Below, one piece after another: positions 1 to 3,893 of a DNA stretch of 6,742 bases. Source of the stretch: Bacteroides sp. (GTDB lineage: Bacteria; Bacteroidota; Bacteroidia; Bacteroidales; Muribaculaceae); the NCBI GenBank assembly GCA_014801595.1, contig JAAVDV010000036.1, positions 18,378 to 25,119 on the forward strand, in the 5' to 3' direction. The position numbers were made by a program, and so were the translations under genes. Position 1 is the stretch's first letter. Each line of letters starts with the position of its first letter. Below the pieces are notes generated by a model. The model was not told where the DNA came from, ran no database searches, and was given only the letters and a program-made list of their open reading frames with translations.

Positions 1-488
1 AGATTGTAATTGTTGATCGAATCGTTGTAGGCTACGAGATTGATCCGCAGGCCGTCGACCTCCACGTCATGGATGACGTATCTGTTGAGGAATAGGTCAA
101 CCACATTGATACTCCCCCTGAAATTCTTCAGCGAGCCGAGGAAATCTGCGTTTTCGGGGAGCTGACTCTTTATAGAGGCCGGGATAGAGTCGAGAGTGCG
201 CGAGCGCACTGTTATTGAATCCGTCGATATGCGGAAGCGCGGGAATGAGCTCCACAGCGTATAGGATATATTGTGGGCGCGGATGTCGGCGTTAAGATAT
301 TGGCCGGCCTCGCGGTTGACAATCTCCGTCAGGCGTGACGGGGTCAGGAATAGACTGATGCCGCAGAGCAGGAGGAGGATAAGCCCTATGAATGAACCCG
401 CGACGATGCCTCCGATTTTGAGGAATCGGGGTAATCCGCGTCGTGGTGACTCTTCGTTGTTCCGGGATGTCTTATCGGGTTTATCCAT
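1..488 (-). CDS. AsmA-family membrane protein, N-terminal part (cut by window edge)
   Basis: An open frame runs from an ATG at 488 to the left edge with no stop: 162 codons, with the C-terminus missing. Residues 1-22 are polar and rich in Arg and Lys. Residues 24-48 form one strongly hydrophobic helix (IVAGSFIGLILLLLCGISLF), followed directly by TPSRLTEIVNREAGQYLNAD, a layout typical of AsmA proteins, where the chain leaves the inner membrane for the periplasm. Residues 127-160 (INVVDLFLNRYVIHDVEVDG, then LRINLV and YNDSINNYN) match the beta-strand pattern of Bacteroidetes AsmA-like proteins. Relatives such as AsmA and TamB are linked to outer-membrane biogenesis and to lipid or protein traffic across the periplasm; that role is inferred here. 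The gene diverges from dtd across 92 bp. I could not find a convincing promoter for it, and no Shine-Dalgarno sequence precedes the ATG. Confidence 0.82.
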   Translation of the reverse strand, partial: MDKPDKTSRNNEESPRRGLPRFLKIGGIVAGSFIGLILLLLCGISLFLTPSRLTEIVNREAGQYLNADIRAHNISYTLWSSFPRFRISTDSITVRSRTLDSIPASIKSQLPENADFLGSLKNFRGSINVVDLFLNRYVIHDVEVDGLRINLVAYNDSINNYN

Positions 489-544
489 ATACATTCTTTA
501 TGATACGTTAACACTTTCCACCCCGTCACGGTTCTATCTATTTG

Positions 545-576
545 TTTGGATTGTCGCGGAATTTTCAGTAATTTTG
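545..576 (+). promoter_or_regulatory. Bacteroidetes-type promoter for dtd
   Basis: TTTG (545-548) is followed after 20 bp by TAATTTTG (569-576), a full match to the Bacteroidetes -7 consensus TAnnTTTG with a normal -33 to -7 distance. A second TTTG lies at 541-544. Only four bases (TATT) separate the -7 box from the dtd ATG, so transcription probably starts at or within a few bases of the start codon, giving a leaderless or nearly leaderless mRNA. Confidence 0.7.
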
Positions 577-580
577 TATT

Positions 581-1033
581 ATGAGATTGGTGATACAGCG
601 TGTCGGCAAGGCTTCAGTGGAGATTGCCGGCGAACTTTACAGCAGTATCGGCCGGGGTCTGCTGATTCTGGTCGGAGTGGCCGAGGGAGATACTCCGGCC
701 GATGTGGAATGGCTCGCGGCGAAGACGGCCGCGATGCGTATATTTCCAGATGAGAACGGGGTGATGAACCGTTCGCTCATCGATATCGCCGGGGAGGCTC
801 TGGCGGTAAGCCAGTTCACGCTGACGGCCTCCACCCGGAAGGGGAATCGCCCGAGTTACATACATGCGGCGGGGCATGATGTGGCTGTTCCGCTTTATGA
901 GATGTACTGCGCTCGCCTCTCCGCTCTTCTCGGGCGTGAGGTGGCCCGAGGTGTTTTCGGAGCCGATATGCAGGTGAGCCTCGTCAACGACGGTCCCGTC
1001 ACCATCATCATTGACTCCCGCCTCCGCGAATAG
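581..1033 (+). CDS. dtd: D-aminoacyl-tRNA deacylase (DTD)
   Basis: This is a homodimeric cytoplasmic proofreading enzyme. It hydrolyses D-aminoacyl-tRNAs, and in this family also glycine mischarged on tRNA-Ala, so that wrong amino acids do not enter translation. The 150 residues match the usual family length. The start MRLVIQRVGKASVEI is the standard DTD N-terminus and fixes the ATG at 581. Active-site motifs are present: SQFTL at 77-81 with Thr80, KGNRPSY at 87-93, GVFGADM at 124-130, and NDGPVT at 136-141 with the Gly-cisPro pair at 138-139, which screens for D-chirality. The gene has its own promoter directly upstream and no visible terminator after it, so transcription may continue into the small-gene cassette that begins 22-46 bp downstream. 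Nothing in the sequence suggests damage. Confidence 0.95.
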   Translation: MRLVIQRVGKASVEIAGELYSSIGRGLLILVGVAEGDTPADVEWLAAKTAAMRIFPDENGVMNRSLIDIAGEALAVSQFTLTASTRKGNRPSYIHAAGHDVAVPLYEMYCARLSALLGREVARGVFGADMQVSLVNDGPVTIIIDSRLRE

Positions 1034-1079
1034 CATTTTATAAAAATTTACTCAAGTGAAATCCAAACCCTATGAAGTC

Positions 1080-1325
1080 ATGAGTGAAAAGATGGGAGAG
1101 AAACGGTATGCATCTGACTACACCGGGGATGATTCCATCCCGGTGTTTCTTTCATTCGCCATAGAGCAATATAAGCACCATAAAGGTATATCAGGAGAGG
1201 AGGCAATGGAGATTTTGTCGGAAAATGGATTGCTGGATCATCTTGCGGAATTCTATGACGTAATGCATCAGCATGGTGCCAAATGGCTCATGGAAGAAAT
1301 CGATGACATGATTACAAAGAAATAA
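1080..1325 (+). CDS. DUF3791-type small protein, possible antitoxin/partner
   Basis: A small acidic, probably all-helical protein of 81 residues from the ATG at 1080. The core (VFLSFAIEQYKHHKG, SGEEAMEIL, GLLDHLAEFYDVMHQHGAKW, MEEIDDMI) fits the DUF3791 pattern as I remember it. No function is established by the sequence, and there is no signal peptide or membrane segment. The start is uncertain: an in-frame GTG at 1056 would add eight residues, and an ATG at 1092 would remove four; no ribosome binding site decides it. It stands 10 bp before the DUF3990 gene and is surely co-transcribed with it. The neighbourhood suggests a cognate partner or antitoxin for the DUF3990 protein, which is inference. 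Base composition is visibly AT-richer than that of dtd. Confidence 0.75.
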   Translation: MSEKMGEKRYASDYTGDDSIPVFLSFAIEQYKHHKGISGEEAMEILSENGLLDHLAEFYDVMHQHGAKWLMEEIDDMITKK

Positions 1326-1335
1326 CATTGTAGAT

Positions 1336-1827
1336 ATGGAGCAGATATTGTTTCACGGTGGTTCTCATATTATTCCTGTTCCAGAAATACGTGAGCCTGA
1401 ACGTACACTGGATTTTGGACGAGGATTCTATCTAACAACTTCAAGGGAACAGGCGGAAAGGTGGGTGAGAAACAGACTTAAAACGATGGATGATGAAGGA
1501 TACGTAAATACGTATTGTTTCGATATTGATAAAGTGACCTCCGAACTTAACGTAAAGATTTTCCCCGCAGCTGATGAGGAATGGGTGGACTTCGTGCTTG
1601 CAAACAGAATGATGGAGGGGTATTCACATGATTATGACATAGTCATTGGCCCGGTTGCAGATGATAAGGTGTATACTCAGTTTTCGCTGTTCGAAGGAGG
1701 TGTCATCAGTAAAGAGACTCTTATCAGGGAACTCAAAACGTATCGTTTAGTGGATCAATATTTATTCCATACCGATGAAGCGTTGCCATACTTGAAGTTT
1801 CAATCCTATTATCCGGTAAGCAAATGA
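1336..1827 (+). CDS. DUF3990 protein, putative ADP-ribosyltransferase-like toxin
   Basis: A soluble 163-residue protein recognisable as the DUF3990 family. Visible motifs: LFHGGS at 5-10 (His7, Gly8), DFGRGFYLTT at 26-35 followed by EQAERW at 38-43, DEEWVDFVLANR at 80-91, YDIVIGPVADD at 100-110, FEGGVISKETLI at 119-130, and DQYLFHTDEALPYLKF at 140-155. The order His-Gly, then Gly-Phe-Tyr, then Gln-Ala, then a late Q-x-x-F strand resembles the His-Tyr-(Glu/Gln) layout of the PARP/Tpt1-like ADP-ribosyltransferase fold, so NAD-dependent modification of a cell target is plausible. The candidate late catalytic residue is Gln141. This enzymatic reading is inference, since the family is catalogued only as a domain of unknown function to my knowledge. 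Small genes sit tightly on both sides (10-bp gap before, 4-bp overlap after), as expected for a toxin with antitoxins. Hand counts of GC are low: 26/60 at 1381-1440 and 19/60 at 1501-1560. Confidence 0.8.
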   Translation: MEQILFHGGSHIIPVPEIREPERTLDFGRGFYLTTSREQAERWVRNRLKTMDDEGYVNTYCFDIDKVTSELNVKIFPAADEEWVDFVLANRMMEGYSHDYDIVIGPVADDKVYTQFSLFEGGVISKETLIRELKTYRLVDQYLFHTDEALPYLKFQSYYPVSK

Positions 1828-2039
1828 ATGCCATAACACCTGAAAAATTATACCTCATATTGCCATACAAGGTAAGTCAGCTGGCAATGTTGATTTCGAA
1901 GCACCTCGACCTCCCGATTATTGATGCCGTGCGTACGGTCTACAGGTCAAACACCTACAAGATGCTCGCTGATGAGGAAACCAAGCTTTGGCATCTTGGT
2001 CCGGTCGCTCTTTACGAACATTATCAGGAGTTCCACTGA
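1824..2039 (+). CDS. Small DUF3791-like protein, probable partner of the DUF3990 protein
   Basis: A 71-residue, probably helical protein. Its ATG overlaps the TGA of the DUF3990 gene (ATGA at 1824-1827), which suggests translational coupling and a fixed stoichiometry. Visible segments are LPYKVSQLAMLISKHLDLPI, IDAVRTVYRSNTYKMLADEE and TKLWHLGPVALYEHYQEF. The pattern (helix; a short turn with I or P; an E/D-A-V/M helix; Y-x-S; MLxDEETKLW; final acidic helix) resembles DUF3791 and can be laid loosely against the first cassette protein, so the two may be distant paralogues. No catalytic motif, signal peptide or membrane segment is seen. The likely role, antitoxin or accessory subunit, rests on context only. 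Its stop lies 2 bp from that of the convergent aroB. Confidence 0.7.
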   Translation: MNAITPEKLYLILPYKVSQLAMLISKHLDLPIIDAVRTVYRSNTYKMLADEETKLWHLGPVALYEHYQEFH

Positions 2040-2064
2040 CCTTATCTGCCTTGGAGTTCCTGAT
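2023..2064. repeat. Inverted repeat spanning the two convergent stop codons
   Basis: ATCAGGA (2023-2029) and TCCTGAT (2058-2064) are perfectly complementary, with a further 3 bp possible after a 2x2 internal loop. The loop contains the stop of the small cassette gene (2037-2039) and that of aroB (2042-2044). No T-run follows on either strand, so it is at best a weak terminator or a 3'-end stabilising hairpin. It may be chance. Confidence 0.3.
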
Positions 2065-3079
2065 AGATGTCGAGGGCCGATTCGAAACGGGAGCGGTCGA
2101 TGGCAACGTCGGTCACGGGATGTCCCGGTGACGCGAGGAGAACGAAGTTGAGAACGTCGGCTGTGCCGGCGTTCTTTTTGTCATGGCGCGCGATACGCCA
2201 TAAATCGGCGTAATCCCTGCAGCTGAATGGAATAGCCGGATAGTAACTGCGCAACCATGAGGCATATCGGCTGACCCAAGCCGAGTCAAGGCCACATTCC
2301 ATGTTGCTGAGTATCAATGCCACCAGCAGACCGTGAGCCACTGCCACGCCGTGTGCTGCAGGTGTGCCGCGCTCCAGCATCAATGTCTCCATCGCATGCC
2401 CTGCGGTGTGACCGAGATTCAGCACCTTCCTCAGCCCCTTTTCCGTAGGATCCGCCTCCACCACCCGCATCTTCTCATCCCTGCAGAATACGCATATCTC
2501 CTCAAGCATCGAGGGCGTGGCTTCCATCGGATCAAGCCCCAATATACGCCGGGTCATATCATCCCCAGCGAGGAACGCGGTCTTGATAATCTCTCCGAAG
2601 CCGGAAAGAATCTCCACAGGGGGGAGCGATGCGAATGACTCCGTGTCGGCAAATACCTCCAATGGCATATGGAACGCACCAAGTTCATTCTTAAGACCCC
2701 CTAAATCGACTCCCGTCTTTCCTCCTACCGAAGCATCCACCCCCCCGAGCAGGGTGGTGGCGACATTTATATGGGGGATACCCCTTTTGAAGATTGCCGC
2801 CACGAATCCGCCGAGATCCGTCACCATCCCTCCACCGATGCAGATTATCAATGAACGCCGTGTCGCGCCCCGGGCCGATAACTCCCCGGCTATGCGTGCG
2901 ACCTCAGCTATCCCCTTATGCTCCTCTCCCGCCTCCACCACTGCCACATAGGCCGGATCGAGAGCCTCGATCAACCGGCTCTCCACCACGGCTACATTGG
3001 AGTCGGTGATGACGAATACCTTGTCGGGGGCGACGGTGGCGATGGTCTGTCGGATCCTGTCGATGATAGCCATAATCAT
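2042..3079 (-). CDS. aroB: 3-dehydroquinate synthase
   Basis: This is the second enzyme of the shikimate pathway. It converts DAHP to 3-dehydroquinate in the cytoplasm, using NAD and a divalent metal (zinc or cobalt). At 345 residues it is slightly short for the family. The order of motifs is complete: GGGMVTDLGGFVAA (82-95, NAD binding), TTLLGGVDASVGGKTGVD (108-125), KNELGAFHMP (130-139), SGFGEIIKTA (159-168), LNLGHTAGHAME (220-231) and AHGVAVAHG (242-250), then DKKN (300-303). By family alignment the metal ligands are Glu163, His224 and His243, with Lys121 and His228 also in the active site. The ATG at 3079 overlaps the stop of the upstream HAD gene in an ATGA; an ATG two codons later (3073) is an alternative. 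The pair is therefore an operon read from the promoter near 3752-3783. No aroB terminator is visible at the 3' end. Confidence 0.95.
   Translation of the reverse strand: MIMAIIDRIRQTIATVAPDKVFVITDSNVAVVESRLIEALDPAYVAVVEAGEEHKGIAEVARIAGELSARGATRRSLIICIGGGMVTDLGGFVAAIFKRGIPHINVATTLLGGVDASVGGKTGVDLGGLKNELGAFHMPLEVFADTESFASLPPVEILSGFGEIIKTAFLAGDDMTRRILGLDPMEATPSMLEEICVFCRDEKMRVVEADPTEKGLRKVLNLGHTAGHAMETLMLERGTPAAHGVAVAHGLLVALILSNMECGLDSAWVSRYASWLRSYYPAIPFSCRDYADLWRIARHDKKNAGTADVLNFVLLASPGHPVTDVAIDRSRFESALDIYQELQGR
2151..2179 (+). terminator. Plus-strand intrinsic terminator inside aroB (antisense)
   Basis: GAACGTCGGC (2152-2161) pairs with GCCGGCGTTC (2165-2174) across a TGT loop: ten pairs including one U-G wobble, plus an A-U pair at 2151/2175. 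Five T (2175-2179) follow at once. This is a textbook rho-independent terminator on the plus strand only; on the minus strand the wobble becomes a mismatch and no T-run follows. It lies 112 bp past the stop of the last cassette gene and would end the plus-strand transcript. It also encodes aroB residues 300-310 around the conserved DKKN, so coding constraint could have produced it by chance. Confidence 0.6.
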
Positions 3080-3747
3080 ATCCGTTCAAGAAGTTCCGGC
3101 AATGCGTCGGCGAATGCATCCATCGAGGGGAAAATAAGGTCGGCACCCTCACGCTCGAAAGCCTCGCGCGGAATCGGACCGGTCGTGACCGCTATCGTGA
3201 AGAGTCCCGCAGCTTTCCCGGCACGCACACCTAACGGCGCGTTCTCGATTACGAAAGCCTCATCCGATTTCACCCCGGCTTTCTCCAGCCCTTTCAGATA
3301 CGGCTCCGGATCCGGCTTCCCGTGAGTGACATCAAGGGCTGTCACCCGCTTACCTGCCGGGAATGCACCGGGATAATCCATATCCAGACGGTCGAGCAGG
3401 GAATGCTGCGCCGATCCCGTCACCAGCACACGTCCGATTCCCCGCTCCATGAGCACGCTCAGCATCCGGCCGGCTCCCGGCATCTTACGCTTCTCACCCA
3501 TCTCCACGAATATGTCGGCCTTACGGCGATAGAGACGGAGAGCCTCCTCATCAGTGGCATGGCGGCCGAGTTCCCTTTGGAAAATAAGGTCGACAGTCGC
3601 TTTCCCGGTCATACCCTCGTAAAGAAAGAATTCATCACGGTCGGTGTCGATTCCCTGCTCGGCCATCATGCGCTGCCATGCGAGCGCGTGGAAGGGCATG
3701 GAGTCATATAGCACACCATCCATATCTATCAATGCGTATCTTTTCAT
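3076..3747 (-). CDS. HAD-superfamily hydrolase, beta-phosphoglucomutase-like
   Basis: A soluble 223-residue phosphatase or phosphomutase of the haloacid dehalogenase superfamily. Motif I is DMDGVLYDS, with nucleophile Asp8 and acid/base Asp10. Residues about 15-85 form a helical cap (FHALAWQRMM, EGMTGKATVDLIF). Motif II is VTGS at 109-112 (Thr110), motif III is in HGKPDPEPY (Lys144), and motif IV is IENAPLGVRAGKAAG at 167-181. Motif IV carries Glu168-Asn169 in place of the more usual acidic pair. The cap and motif spacing point to subfamily I with small sugar-phosphate substrates, but the substrate cannot be assigned. Its stop overlaps the aroB start (ATGA), so the two are translationally coupled. 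A role beside the shikimate pathway, such as clearing a phosphorylated side product, is only a guess. Confidence 0.87.
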   Translation of the reverse strand: MKRYALIDMDGVLYDSMPFHALAWQRMMAEQGIDTDRDEFFLYEGMTGKATVDLIFQRELGRHATDEEALRLYRRKADIFVEMGEKRKMPGAGRMLSVLMERGIGRVLVTGSAQHSLLDRLDMDYPGAFPAGKRVTALDVTHGKPDPEPYLKGLEKAGVKSDEAFVIENAPLGVRAGKAAGLFTIAVTTGPIPREAFEREGADLIFPSMDAFADALPELLERI

Positions 3748-3751
3748 ACCG

Positions 3752-3783
3752 CGAATTTAACGATTTATTTCCGATTCCCCAAG
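3752..3783 (-). promoter_or_regulatory. Likely promoter of the HAD-aroB operon
   Basis: Read on the minus strand, CTTG (3783-3780) is followed after 20 bp by TAAATTCG (3759-3752). This matches five of the six fixed bases of TAnnTTTG and three of four of TTTG, with the same spacing as the dtd promoter. Four bases (CGGT) separate the -7 box from the ATG at 3747, again implying a very short leader or none. Confidence 0.45.
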
Positions 3784-3788
3784 AGAGC

Positions 3789-3807
3789 GGGGTGGTGGGG
3801 GGAGAGG
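3789..3807 (+). other. G-rich tract between terminator and promoter
   Basis: The plus strand reads GGGGTGGTGGGGGGAGAGG, which lies between the downstream end of the lipoprotein-gene terminator and the HAD promoter. It lacks four separate G3 runs, so a canonical quadruplex is not predicted; a two-tetrad form is conceivable. Function unknown. Confidence 0.25.
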
Positions 3808-3815
3808 TCTGAATG

Positions 3816-3848
3816 AAAAAGAAGGGCCCGGGAAAACCGGACCCTTCT
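3816..3848 (-). terminator. Intrinsic terminator of the SusD/lipoprotein operon
   Basis: On the minus strand AGAAGGGTCCGG (3848-3837) pairs with CCGGGCCCTTCT (3831-3820) around a TTTTC loop: twelve pairs with one U-G wobble, GC-rich in the middle, followed by a T-run (3820-3816). It begins 45 bp past the lipoprotein stop and has the strength and form of a rho-independent terminator. The 45 bp between stop and hairpin (3849-3893) hold nothing else I can see. Confidence 0.88.
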
Positions 3849-3893
3849 GGAAGTCAGAATGTTTACCGATGGCTGATGCCGTCAGCCTTGAGT

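Noticed and set aside
271..753. Plus-strand open frame of 160 codons across the AsmA start and into dtd
   Set aside because: It lies antisense to the AsmA-like gene and runs out of frame into dtd, with a low-complexity Arg/Ser-rich product. The AsmA and DTD readings have clear family motifs.
614..1036. Minus-strand frame of 140 codons over dtd
   Set aside because: A shadow of dtd with no recognisable domain and no promoter.
1323..1330. TAACATTG, five bases before the DUF3990 ATG, as an internal promoter
   Set aside because: One mismatch to TAnnTTTG and no TTTG-like box 19-21 bp upstream. It also overlaps the stop codon of the previous gene.
1980..2000. ACCAAG / CTTGGT hairpin near the end of the last cassette gene as an aroB terminator
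   Set aside because: Only six pairs, and on the minus strand only a short TTT follows. It encodes the conserved-looking ETKLWHLGP, so chance is likely.
2737..2757. CCACCC / GGGTGG hairpin in aroB
   Set aside because: It falls in the codons of the invariant LLGGVDAS segment, with no T-run on either strand.
3789..3807. G-quadruplex in the HAD upstream region
   Set aside because: There are only two separated runs of three or more G, so the standard four-run pattern is not met. It is kept only as a low-confidence tract.
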